A program made the position numbers and the translations under genes. Positions 34,191-41,232 of a stretch of DNA of 64,000 nt are shown here, piece by piece (positions within the stretch are counted from its first letter, which is position 1; each line of letters opens with the position of its first letter). The DNA comes from an uncultured Prevotellaceae bacterium (lineage in GTDB: Bacteria > Bacteroidota > Bacteroidia > Bacteroidales > Bacteroidaceae), in the NCBI GenBank assembly GCA_900316355.1, contig ONCQ01000004.1, positions 1-64,000 on the forward strand. The letters run 5' to 3'. The notes beneath the pieces were generated by a model. That model had not been told where the DNA came from. It did not search any database and saw only the letters and a program-made list of their open reading frames with translations.

Positions 34191-34221
34191 CAAATATACG
34201 TCAGTTTCCTTATTCGGCAAA
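34191..34221 (-). promoter_or_regulatory. Promoter of the sialidase/GH20/M60 operon
   Basis: On the minus strand TTTG (34218-34221), a 19-bp spacer, and TATATTTG (34191-34198). The leader is about 40 nt. Confidence 0.8.
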
Positions 34222-34243
34222 GAAAACGGCCCGTAAAATAACA

Positions 34244-34290
34244 ATTAAGTGTCAGAATGGCCGTTGAGATGGGCCTTTCTGACACTTAAT
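34244..34290. repeat. 14-bp inverted repeat upstream of the sialidase promoter
   Basis: ATTAAGTGTCAGAA (34244-34257) pairs exactly with TTCTGACACTTAAT (34277-34290), and GGCC/GGCC inside extends it. It sits 23 bp upstream of the -33 box and 22 bp after the mrp stop. It may be a regulator site or a transcript-end hairpin of mrp. Confidence 0.7.
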
Positions 34291-34311
34291 AGAGGGGTAT
34301 AACGCTACTGC

Positions 34312-35445
34312 TTAGTGTGTTTTCACCACTTGTGTGGCTGCTTGGTTGGCATTACGGCGGTCTGTCTCTGTCACCACGCGCGCAGCCAGCTGCAGGAAGG
34401 CATTGCCGGTGGGCGTCTCGGGGTGTAGCACGGCCGGTTCGCCGCTGTCGCCGCTCTCGCAGACGCTCTGCACCAGGGGAATCTGTGCCAGCAGCGGCAC
34501 GTTCATCTCCTCGGCCAGCGCCTTCACACCCTCGCGGCCGAAGATGTAGTAGCGGTTGTCAGGCAGCTCCGCAGGCGTAAACCAGCTCATGTTCTCCACC
34601 AGTCCCAGGATGGGCACGCCGACTTTCTCGTTGGTGTACATATTGATGCCCTTGCGCGCGTCGGCCAATGCCACTTGCTGGGGTGTCGAGACGATGACGG
34701 CGCCCGTGATGGGTAGTGTCTGCACCAGCGTGAGATGGATATCGCTCGTGCCCGGAGGCGTGTCGAGAATGAAGTAGTCGAGGTCGCCCCAGGCGGTCTC
34801 GCCGATGAGCTGCTTCAGCGCATTTGAGGCCATTCCACCGCGCCAAAGGGTAGGGGTGTCGGGATCTACGAAGAAGCCAATGCTGAGCATCTTCACCCCG
34901 TATTTCTCAATAGGGACTATCATCGCCTTACCGTTAATCTCCTCGCTATACGGGCGCTCGTTCTCCACCTGGAACATCTTGGGCATCGAAGGACCGAAGA
35001 TGTCGCAGTCGAGCAGCCCTACGCGGTGCCCCAGACGTGCCAGACCGATGGCCAGATTGGCGGCCACGGTGCTCTTGCCCACACCGCCCTTGCCAGAGGA
35101 AACGGCGATAATAGAGGCCCCCCCTACAGCCCCCGAGGGGGCTTCTTTTGAGGTCGAGGACTGAGGCGCCGTAGCCCCCTCGGGGGCCGAATGGGGGGCT
35201 ACTTTGGTCTTTATCTCCACTTCGACATCCTTGCTGACATAGGCGTGGATGGCAGCCTCGGAGGCTTTGACGAGGGATTTCAGGAACGGGTTCGTGGGTT
35301 TGTCGAAGAGGAGGGAGAAGCTGACGTGCATCCCGGCGATGCGCAGGTCGTCTTCCACCATCCCCATCTCCACGATGTTCTTGCCCGTGCCGGGGTAGCG
35401 CACGGTCTTCAGGGCATCTATGATGAGTTGTGGGTAGAGGGTCAT
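34312..35445 (-). CDS. mrp: Mrp/NBP35-type Fe-S cluster carrier ATPase
   Basis: A 377-residue protein. The N-terminal MIP18/DUF59 domain (1-95) is followed by a P-loop ATPase domain with the deviant Walker A 'SSGKGGVGKSTVAANLA', 'GLLDCDIFGPSMP' and 'DYFILDTPPGTSDIHL'. It handles assembly or transfer of Fe-S clusters in the cytoplasm. The linker 'APHSAPEGATAPQSS' and 'EAPSGAVGGAS' (about 80-110) is encoded by two GC-rich palindromic units (35117-35205), not seen in relatives I can recall. The gene lies 47 nt downstream of trmB. Confidence 0.93.
   Translation of the reverse strand: MTLYPQLIIDALKTVRYPGTGKNIVEMGMVEDDLRIAGMHVSFSLLFDKPTNPFLKSLVKASEAAIHAYVSKDVEVEIKTKVAPHSAPEGATAPQSSTSKEAPSGAVGGASIIAVSSGKGGVGKSTVAANLAIGLARLGHRVGLLDCDIFGPSMPKMFQVENERPYSEEINGKAMIVPIEKYGVKMLSIGFFVDPDTPTLWRGGMASNALKQLIGETAWGDLDYFILDTPPGTSDIHLTLVQTLPITGAVIVSTPQQVALADARKGINMYTNEKVGVPILGLVENMSWFTPAELPDNRYYIFGREGVKALAEEMNVPLLAQIPLVQSVCESGDSGEPAVLHPETPTGNAFLQLAARVVTETDRRNANQAATQVVKTH
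35117..35205. repeat. Pair of palindromic repeats inside mrp
   Basis: CCCCCTACAGCCCCCGAGGGG and, in inverted order, GTAGCCCCCTCGGGGGCC about 45 bp further on. Together they form a large inverted structure in the linker codons between the two Mrp domains. Confidence 0.75.
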
Positions 35446-35492
35446 ATAGAGTGAAAAGGGCAGCGTGAAAAATGAAGAGTGAGAGGGGCGGG

Positions 35493-36410
35493 TTAGCGGC
35501 TGGTTATGAGGGAGCTGCGCTTGTCGCGGTTGTAGCTGCGGTAGTCATCGAGGGGTATCTCTACATCGGGCTCCACAAGGGTCCCTTCAGCGGGCAGGCG
35601 GAAGCGCAGGTACTTGATGCTGAGGCCGCGGGCAAGCCACTGCTGCTCGTAGTAAGTGCGGATGGAGAGGTCTAAGGACCCCTCTAAATTGTCCGTCCTC
35701 AGTTGAGGACGGGCAAGGTTGGGGGTGGGTCTGTAGCTCTTGTCGCCGTACAAGTCTTCCGTGCAGACTTCCACGGGCAGGTGGTTCGCCTCCACCATGT
35801 ACTTGGTGTAGGTGAAGAGGAAGTTGCTGTCGGTCTTGAGGTGGATGAGGCCGCCGTCCTCAAGAAAATGGCGGTAGCGGGCGAGGAAGTAGGTGCTGGT
35901 GAGGCGCTTGGTGGCCTTCTTCATCTGCGGGTCGGAGAAGGTGAGCCAGATCTCCTGCACCTCACCGGGGGCGAAGAAGTGGTCGATGATCTCGATGTTC
36001 GTGCGCAGGAAGGCGACATTCTTCAGACCTTCCTTCAGCGACTCCGTGGCACCGCTCCACATGCGCGAACCTTTGATATCCACGCCGATGAAGTTGCGGT
36101 CGGGGTAGCGCCGCGCCAGCCCCACGGCATACTCGCCGCGGCCGCAGCCCAGCTCCAGCACGATGGGGTTGTCGTTCTTGAAGAACTCCTGGCGCCAACG
36201 GCCACGCAGGGGGAATGACGAATGACGAGTTTCGAATGACGAATGACGAGTTACGAATGACGAATCTGAGTCACAGCCAGAAGATGCAGGTAACTTGCAT
36301 TCGTCATTCGTCATTCGTAACTCGTCATTCACCAACGCCCCCATTGGGTACTCGAAGACGTGTGGATAGCTCGCCATATCGGCGAATTTAGCTAACTTCC
36401 CTTTACTCAT
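35493..36410 (-). CDS. trmB: tRNA (guanine-N7-)-methyltransferase
   Basis: A 305-residue enzyme placing m7G46 in tRNA. Its SAM-binding motif reads '[20 protein letters not shown]' and then '[12 protein letters not shown]'; the later '[13 protein letters not shown]' and 'THLKTDS'-type motif ('[11 protein letters not shown]') are typical TrmB. Residues about 27-66, between '[10 protein letters not shown]' and '[13 protein letters not shown]', are foreign: they are coded by a CATTCGTCATTC inverted-repeat element (36213-36330) and read as low-complexity Ser/Asp/Arg ('[17 protein letters not shown]'). The frame is preserved. Related proteins carry only a few residues there, so the enzyme either tolerates a 40-residue loop or is impaired. 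Confidence 0.92.
   Translation of the reverse strand: MSKGKLAKFADMASYPHVFEYPMGALVNDELRMTNDECKLPASSGCDSDSSFVTRHSSFETRHSSFPLRGRWRQEFFKNDNPIVLELGCGRGEYAVGLARRYPDRNFIGVDIKGSRMWSGATESLKEGLKNVAFLRTNIEIIDHFFAPGEVQEIWLTFSDPQMKKATKRLTSTYFLARYRHFLEDGGLIHLKTDSNFLFTYTKYMVEANHLPVEVCTEDLYGDKSYRPTPNLARPQLRTDNLEGSLDLSIRTYYEQQWLARGLSIKYLRFRLPAEGTLVEPDVEIPLDDYRSYNRDKRSSLITSR
36213..36330. repeat. Inverted-repeat element inserted in trmB
   Basis: GAATGACGAATGACGAGTT units on the left, and their complement on the right. A perfect 25-bp inverted repeat (36241-36265 with 36306-36330) surrounds a 40-nt loop. The same unit occurs between genes at 1177-1315. Confidence 0.9.
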
Positions 36411-36436
36411 ATTCTACGACGGTATTCCTCTTAGAA

Positions 36437-36475
36437 ACTCCCCTCCCTGACGGGGGAGGGGAGGGGGGAGAGGCT
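36437..36475. repeat. GC-rich palindromic repeat between ilvE and trmB
   Basis: ACTCCCCTCCCTGACGGGGG followed by AGGGGAGGGGGGAGAGGC, abutting the ilvE stop codon at 36477. Confidence 0.8.
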
Positions 36476-36476
36476 T

Positions 36477-37493
36477 TTATTCAATGACGACGCGCGTCCA
36501 GCCGTGAATGTCGGGCTCGATGCCGTACTGGATATCGATGAGGCGGTGATAGAGCTGGGTGCAGATGGGACCGGGTTTGCCGTCCTTGCTGAAGACGTAG
36601 CTGTGGCCTGTCTCGGGGTCGTCGATGCGCTCGATGGGGCTGATGACGGCTGCTGTGCCGCAGGCACCGGCCTCCTCGAAGGTGGAGAGCTCTTCGAGCG
36701 GAATCTGGCGGCGCTCCACCTTCAGACCGAGGTCTTCGGCGACCTGCATCAGGCTCATGTTGGTGACGCTGGGCAGGATGCTGTTGCTGAGGGGGGTCAC
36801 GTAGGTGTTGTTCTTGATGCCGAAGAAGTTAGCAGCACCGCACTCGTCGATGTACTTCTTCTCCTTGGCGTCGAGATAAAACTCGCAGCTGTAGCCCTGC
36901 TCATGAGCCCATTTGTTGGCGCGCAGGCTGGCAGCGTAGTTGCCGCCGACCTTGTAGCAACCGGTGCCGAGGGGCGCGGAGCGGTCGTAGTCACGCGTGA
37001 TGACATAAGGATTGGTGGCGAAACCGCCCTTGAAATAAGGACCTACGGGCGACACGAAGATCAGGAAGAGGTAGTCGCTGGCGGGATGTACGCCGACCTG
37101 GGCGGTGGTGCCGATGAGCAGCGGACGGATGTAGAGCGTGGCGCCGCTCTCGTAGGGCGGGATGAAACGCTCGTTGAGGCGCACGACCTTCTCCACCATC
37201 TCGATGAACATCTCCGTGGGCACTTCGGGCATCACGAGGCCGCGGCAGGTGGACTGCAGGCGGGCGGCGTTCTGCTCGGGGCGGAAGATGCGCACCTTGC
37301 CATCGGGGCAGCGATAGGCCTTCAGGCCCTCGAAAGCCTCCTGGCCGTAGTGCAGACAGGTGGCTGCCATGCTCATGGGAATTGTCTCCTCGGAGTGAAC
37401 TTCGATTTCACCCCACTTGCCGTTGTGGTAGTTGCAACGGACGTTATAGTCGGTCGGCATATAGCCGAAGGACAGGTTACTCCAGTCAATCAT
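36477..37493 (-). CDS. ilvE: Branched-chain amino acid aminotransferase
   Basis: A 338-residue fold-type IV PLP enzyme that transaminates Leu, Ile and Val. Visible motifs: 'HYGQEAFEGLKAYRCPDG', 'RPLLIGTTAQVGVHP', the PLP-lysine region 'GTGCYKVGGNYAASL', 'DECGAANFFGI' and the C-terminal 'GTAAVISPIERI'. Length is normal for the BCAT family. The start is the ATG at 37491-37493, directly preceded by an 'ATTTACA' tandem tract. The -7 element is at 37605-37612. A palindromic repeat abuts the stop codon. Confidence 0.96.
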   Translation of the reverse strand: MIDWSNLSFGYMPTDYNVRCNYHNGKWGEIEVHSEETIPMSMAATCLHYGQEAFEGLKAYRCPDGKVRIFRPEQNAARLQSTCRGLVMPEVPTEMFIEMVEKVVRLNERFIPPYESGATLYIRPLLIGTTAQVGVHPASDYLFLIFVSPVGPYFKGGFATNPYVITRDYDRSAPLGTGCYKVGGNYAASLRANKWAHEQGYSCEFYLDAKEKKYIDECGAANFFGIKNNTYVTPLSNSILPSVTNMSLMQVAEDLGLKVERRQIPLEELSTFEEAGACGTAAVISPIERIDDPETGHSYVFSKDGKPGPICTQLYHRLIDIQYGIEPDIHGWTRVVIE

Positions 37494-37499
37494 TCTGAT

Positions 37500-37540
37500 G
37501 TACTATTTAACGATTTACAATTTACAATTTTACGATTTAC
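37500..37540. repeat. ATTTACA heptad tract before ilvE
   Basis: GATTTACAATTTACAATTTT units fill the region directly 5' of the ilvE start codon. The same unit precedes alaS at 45620-45662. Confidence 0.75.
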
Positions 37541-37604
37541 TCTTCGGGCAATCAGCGCGTAGCCGTTTGGCGTTCTGCACTCGGCCTTTGGCGCTTAGCG
37601 GCGG

Positions 37605-37612
37605 CAAAAGTA
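37605..37612 (-). promoter_or_regulatory. -7 element of ilvE
   Basis: TACTTTTG on the minus strand, about 110 nt upstream of the ilvE start codon. A weak T-rich -33 region is present. Confidence 0.5.
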
Positions 37613-37678
37613 CATAAATAAAGTGAAAACTGAAAAAGGACAAAGTGAAAAATGAGCGAAAGGCACAAAGAATTGCTC

Positions 37679-37745
37679 TTTCTCATCTCCTCTCTCATTT
37701 GCTCTCTCTCATTTGCTCTCTCTCATTTCTTCTCTCTCATTCACT
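37679..37745. repeat. CTCTCATTTGCTCT tandem tract at the xseB 3' end
   Basis: Four to five copies of a CTCTCATTT(GCT)CTCT unit. On the minus strand it reads GAGAGAAATGAGAGAG just past the xseB stop at 37741. No gene was seen between it and the ilvE promoter. Confidence 0.75.
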
Positions 37746-37938
37746 CCTCTTCCTTCAGCAACTTCTGCACCTCCGCCTCGGCCTTCGTCAGCTGTGCCTT
37801 GCAGTAGGCCAGCAGCTGCTGTGCCTCCTTGAGTTTTTCTGCGAGACTGTCGATAGCCACATCCCCCGCCTCCATCTCGCGCGCCAGCGCTTCGAGTCGC
37901 TGCATCGCGCCCTCGTAGGTCATTTCCTTTTGTGTCAT
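37741..37938 (-). CDS. xseB: Exodeoxyribonuclease VII small subunit
   Basis: A 65-residue protein with the XseB pattern 'MTYEGAMQRLEALAREME' then 'DVAIDSLAEKLKEAQQLLAYC'. It partners XseA in the nuclease that degrades single-stranded DNA to oligonucleotides. In most bacteria it follows xseA directly. Here xseA ends 1.9 kb away (39883), with a lipoprotein gene and a HEPN/MNT pair between. It now has its own -7 element (37989-37996). Confidence 0.92.
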   Translation of the reverse strand: MTQKEMTYEGAMQRLEALAREMEAGDVAIDSLAEKLKEAQQLLAYCKAQLTKAEAEVQKLLKEEE

Positions 37939-37988
37939 GATGATTCTGTTCTTATATGTCTAATGATGGTCTGATTCCCAAACCGCCG

Positions 37989-37996
37989 CAAAGATA
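37989..37996 (-). promoter_or_regulatory. -7 element of xseB
   Basis: TATCTTTG on the minus strand, with a TTG about 21 bp further upstream. The interval 37939-38260 holds this site and the divergent promoter at 38132-38162, and no other gene. Confidence 0.5.
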
Positions 37997-38131
37997 CATC
38001 ATTCCTCGGCAACAGCCCAATAAAACCGCAAAGAATCTGCCGTCATACTCTCAATGTTTCCCAAAATCCCTTATTGCATGAACCTTTTATCCGTCAAAAT
38101 AGCTTGTGCAGATAACCTTTTTGTGCAATTG

Positions 38132-38162
38132 TTTGGTTTCAATAATAACTCTTATACCTTTG
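38132..38162 (+). promoter_or_regulatory. Promoter of the lipoprotein gene
   Basis: TTTG (38132-38135), a 19-bp spacer, and TACCTTTG (38155-38162). The leader is about 90 nt. Confidence 0.78.
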
Positions 38163-38260
38163 CCGCCAAACGATAAGGCCACAAATAAGGAAAGACTATT
38201 CAAGAAAAGTATTAATTCATAACTTTATCCCTACTTCTAACACATAATCCAATTACTATT

Positions 38261-38803
38261 ATGTTAAAGAAGAATTTATTTTATGTGATGGTCATTCTTG
38301 CAGTGGCTGTGTTTTCAGTCAGTTTTATCTCTTGCAGTAAGGATGATGACAAAGATGACAGCGGCTCTTCCGAAGGTGGTAGTTCTGCTTCTTCTGTGAT
38401 GACGGTTGACGGCAAGAAATATGCCGTTCCCTATGCTTTCTACGTTGGTGATCACAGTCTGATGTTCTCGTCGTTGAACATGAAATCAAGCAAAGTTACG
38501 CCGAATGACAAATGGCTGGGTGTTGAGGTCGATTTTGATGGCGTCAAAGGGGCTAACGACATTGCTGTCGGCGAGCACACAGACGTCGGTGTCGAGGTGT
38601 TCAGCAACCATTCTGATGGCAGTTACCCTGAATTTGGCGCAATGGCGAAAGCGACTGTCGCAAAGAAAGGTAGCGGCTATGTCATAGATATTCAAGTGAC
38701 AAATATGACGGATCCTGAAAAGGGAGTGACGTCGTCATCTAAGGTCACGCTGCATTATGAAGGCTCTGTCGTTGATGCCACAGACATGATGAAAGACAAA
38801 TAG
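38261..38803 (+). CDS. Hypothetical lipoprotein
   Basis: A 180-residue protein. Its signal peptide ends in the lipobox 'VSFISCSKDDD' with the acidic residues after Cys that mark surface-exposed lipoproteins in Bacteroidetes. A Ser/Gly linker (30-45) leads to a single beta-rich domain ('MTVDGKKYAVPYAFYVGD', 'WLGVEVDFDG', 'VIDIQVTNM') of the kind seen in small calycin or Ig-like lipoproteins. I cannot name a family. It has its own promoter and a strong terminator at 38841-38880, a one-gene unit oriented against its neighbours. Confidence 0.75.
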   Translation: MLKKNLFYVMVILAVAVFSVSFISCSKDDDKDDSGSSEGGSSASSVMTVDGKKYAVPYAFYVGDHSLMFSSLNMKSSKVTPNDKWLGVEVDFDGVKGANDIAVGEHTDVGVEVFSNHSDGSYPEFGAMAKATVAKKGSGYVIDIQVTNMTDPEKGVTSSSKVTLHYEGSVVDATDMMKDK

Positions 38804-38840
38804 GTCTATAAGACCTTAAAGTTCTTCCCGCTCACACAAA

Positions 38841-38880
38841 CACGCGGCGCATCCATAACGGATGCGCCGCGTGTTTTATT
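38841..38880 (+). terminator. Terminator of the lipoprotein gene
   Basis: A perfect 14-bp stem (CACGCGGCGCATCC with its complement), 5-nt loop, then TTTTATT. Confidence 0.9.
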
Positions 38881-38984
38881 GAAGTCTATTACATTTGCAG
38901 TCGTCGCCGGAGTTTTGCTGCTACACAGATAAAAATCGCTGAGAGCCGCCACCATCCCCTATCCGGACCCTTCAGGGCTGCATA

Positions 38985-39051
38985 GCGTTTTGCCACCAGT
39001 GGCAAAAACGCGAAGACCATGCTCTTTCGCCATTAAGACCATGGTCTTTCG
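38985..39051. repeat. Hairpin and 17-bp direct repeat downstream of the MNT gene
   Basis: GCGTTTTGCCAC pairs with GTGGCAAAAACGC (38985-39011). Next to it AAGACCATGCTCTTTCG (39013-39029) is repeated with one change at 39035-39051. It lies 3' of the nucleotidyltransferase gene; role unknown. Confidence 0.65.
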
Positions 39052-39083
39052 TCGAGGGGACTATAATGTGTCGTTTATTTGAA

Positions 39084-39401
39084 TTATACTGCAATGCCTG
39101 TGCGCATGACATCGCGATACAATGGCGATGGCTCATCTTCGGTCATTAGAACAGGTTCTATGAGCGAATTGAGTTTGAAGGCTTCAATCGTAATGTCCGT
39201 AGAGACCTTCAACCATCCACCCTCATAAGACGGTACAATAACAGCTACATCAATATCGCTCCAAGGATTAGCATAGCCTTTACTATATGAACCATACAAA
39301 TACACCTTGGCCTGATTGTTGAAACGTGGGGCTATCACCTGTTTGTATTTGCGAACAAGGTCAAGAGCTTCTTCCTGTGTCAAAGTCTTTGGAGTATCCA
39401 T
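39084..39401 (-). CDS. MNT-type nucleotidyltransferase antitoxin
   Basis: A 105-residue protein with the minimal nucleotidyltransferase motif 'VYLYGSYSKGYANPWSDID' (GS..kG....SDiD). MntA-type proteins neutralise the paired HEPN toxin, in studied systems by adding AMP to it. It overlaps the HEPN gene by 22 nt, the usual coupled arrangement. Only two of the acidic residues are close together, typical for the minimal family. Confidence 0.85.
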   Translation of the reverse strand: MDTPKTLTQEEALDLVRKYKQVIAPRFNNQAKVYLYGSYSKGYANPWSDIDVAVIVPSYEGGWLKVSTDITIEAFKLNSLIEPVLMTEDEPSPLYRDVMRTGIAV

Positions 39402-39733
39402 TCGCGTAGTTGTTTAGTCTGTTCAAGGATATATCGACACGCATTTTCATTTAGCGTTGCAGCTACATCCTGCTTGTATTTGGGATAGCGAGCCTCAATG
39501 TTCATAGGAACCATTAAAGCCAAGAAACGCAGTTGTTCTTCACTCAACGCATCTTTTAATCCACAGCCTTCCATGAGTTTGATATGGCTATGCGTATATG
39601 GCGGATCATCATCACGTGTTGCTGTCCAATATGCTTTCAGCGTCTTCTCAATCACTTGATGACACATAAATGCTACATAAAGCCAGCGCCCGCCCTTGAA
39701 CAGATATTCAGCAGTATCAAGGTCGTTAGTCAC
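39380..39733 (-). CDS. HEPN-domain toxin of a HEPN/MNT pair
   Basis: A 117-residue protein: 'DTAEYLFKGGRWLYVAFM' and 'CHQVIEKTLKAYW' are the HEPN helix pair, and 'NIEARYPKYK' is the conserved second half. HEPN toxins of this type cleave RNA. The GTG at 39731-39733 is the first possible start, yet the in-frame codons before it (Lys-Tyr-Trp-Leu-Asp-Ile) look like the normal beginning of the family, so the real start codon may have been lost or be non-standard. Perfect promoter at 39799-39829. Confidence 0.82.
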   Translation of the reverse strand: MTNDLDTAEYLFKGGRWLYVAFMCHQVIEKTLKAYWTATRDDDPPYTHSHIKLMEGCGLKDALSEEQLRFLALMVPMNIEARYPKYKQDVAATLNENACRYILEQTKQLREWILQRL

Positions 39734-39798
39734 GATATCAAGCCAATACTTACATTATCCGTTGCCATACAACAATGCTTTACTTGCTATCACGGGGG

Positions 39799-39829
39799 CA
39801 AAAGTAAGAAGATTTGGTGATTCAGCAAA
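39799..39829 (-). promoter_or_regulatory. Promoter of the HEPN/MNT pair
   Basis: On the minus strand TTTG (39826-39829), a 19-bp spacer, and TACTTTTG (39799-39806), about 65 nt before the GTG start. Confidence 0.75.
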
Positions 39830-39882
39830 GGAATATTGTTCCTTTTTCGCTTTAGCTCACAAAAAAGGCTCCTGCAGACATA

Positions 39883-41214
39883 TTATCTATTATGTTGGGT
39901 GTTTTGAACGGATGTTGTTACTGCGGCTACATCACCGTCGGCTAAGCGGGTGGTGATGGTGTCGCCGGGGCGAATGTCGGCGATGCTGCGGAGGAGGTGG
40001 CCGTCGGAGGAGTAGGTGAGGGAGAAGCCGCGGCGGAGCTGGAGGGCTGGGTCGAGGGCGGCGAGGCGGGTCTCCAGGCTCTGGACCTTGAGCCTGGAGC
40101 CTTGGAGAGCGAGCTTGGCGGCATTGGCGATGCGGACTTCCAGGCTCTGCGCTGTCAGGCGTGAGCTTTGCACACGCAGAAGAGGCGTATGGCGGAAGCG
40201 CTGTGACAGCTGCTGTTGCTTGTGGCGCTCGCGCTCAATGGTCATGGCCACGGTGCGCGGCAACAGCGTCTGCAGGCGCGTCATACGCTCTCGGGCAGCC
40301 TGTAACTGCAGGCGCGGCATCTGCATGATGCGGTCCTGAAGGGTGTTGAGGCGGGCGAGCTGCTCGGCACCGTGGTTGATGAGGAAGGCGGCAGCGGCCG
40401 TGGGGGTCTTCACGCGGGTGTGGGCGACGAAGTCCAGGACGGTCTCGTCGCGCTCATGGCCGATGCCCACGATGACGGGCAGGGGCATCTGCGTGATGGC
40501 AGCAGCGAGGTGATAGCTGTCGAAGTCGGAGAGGTCGCTGGTGGCACCGCCGCCACGGATGATGACAGCGCAGTCCCAGCGGTCGGCCTCGTCGGCAATG
40601 GCGGCGAGTGCTGCCAACACGCTCTCCTCGACATGCTCGCCCTGCATCACGGCGGGGAAGAGCTGCAGGTGGAAAGCGAGGCCATAGTCGTTGTTCTCCA
40701 GCTGGTTACAGAAGTCGCCGTAGCCAGCAGCGCCAGCCGAAGAAACGATGGCGATGCGCTTCAGCAATGAGGGCAGCTCCAGCTCCTGATTGTCATGGAG
40801 TATGCCATCGGCCTCCAGCTGTTCCAGGATCTCGCGACGTCGGCGGGCCATGTCGCCCAGCGTGTAGGTGGGGTCGATATCGATGACGTTGAGTGAGTAG
40901 CCGTAGAGCTCATGGAAGGAGACGGTGACCTGCACGCGCACTTTCATGCCCGCACGCAGGCGTTCGCCGGTAGCATGCTCGAAGAGCGGGGCGATGGTGT
41001 GGTAGGTCCGCGCCCAGATGGTGCCGCGCGCCTTGGCGATGAAGGAGCGTCCGCTGCTGTCCTTCTCCACGAACTCCACGTAGAAATGTCCGTTGGAGGC
41101 CAGGCGCGCCTCGCTCAGCTCCGCCTCCAGCCAATAGGCATCGGACATCGTCTGCTCCAGGACGGAGCGCACGAGGGCGTTGAGTTCGTAGAGGGTGACG
41201 CTGTCCGCTGGCAT
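39883..41214 (-). CDS. xseA: Exodeoxyribonuclease VII large subunit
   Basis: A 443-residue catalytic subunit. The N-terminal OB-fold ('DAYWLEAELSEARLASNGH', 'GMKVRVQVTVSFHELYG') is followed by the nuclease domain 'IAIVSSAGAAGYGDF', 'IIRGGGATSDLSDFD' and 'GIGHERDETVLDFV', and by a long coiled coil. Near the C-terminus two 'QSSRL'/'QGSRLKVQSLETRL' segments repeat, as in other XseA tails. It begins 18 nt downstream of the transporter gene. The small subunit is not adjacent. Confidence 0.95.
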   Translation of the reverse strand: MPADSVTLYELNALVRSVLEQTMSDAYWLEAELSEARLASNGHFYVEFVEKDSSGRSFIAKARGTIWARTYHTIAPLFEHATGERLRAGMKVRVQVTVSFHELYGYSLNVIDIDPTYTLGDMARRRREILEQLEADGILHDNQELELPSLLKRIAIVSSAGAAGYGDFCNQLENNDYGLAFHLQLFPAVMQGEHVEESVLAALAAIADEADRWDCAVIIRGGGATSDLSDFDSYHLAAAITQMPLPVIVGIGHERDETVLDFVAHTRVKTPTAAAAFLINHGAEQLARLNTLQDRIMQMPRLQLQAARERMTRLQTLLPRTVAMTIERERHKQQQLSQRFRHTPLLRVQSSRLTAQSLEVRIANAAKLALQGSRLKVQSLETRLAALDPALQLRRGFSLTYSSDGHLLRSIADIRPGDTITTRLADGDVAAVTTSVQNTQHNR

Positions 41215-41232
41215 CGTGCAAAAGGAGAGAGA

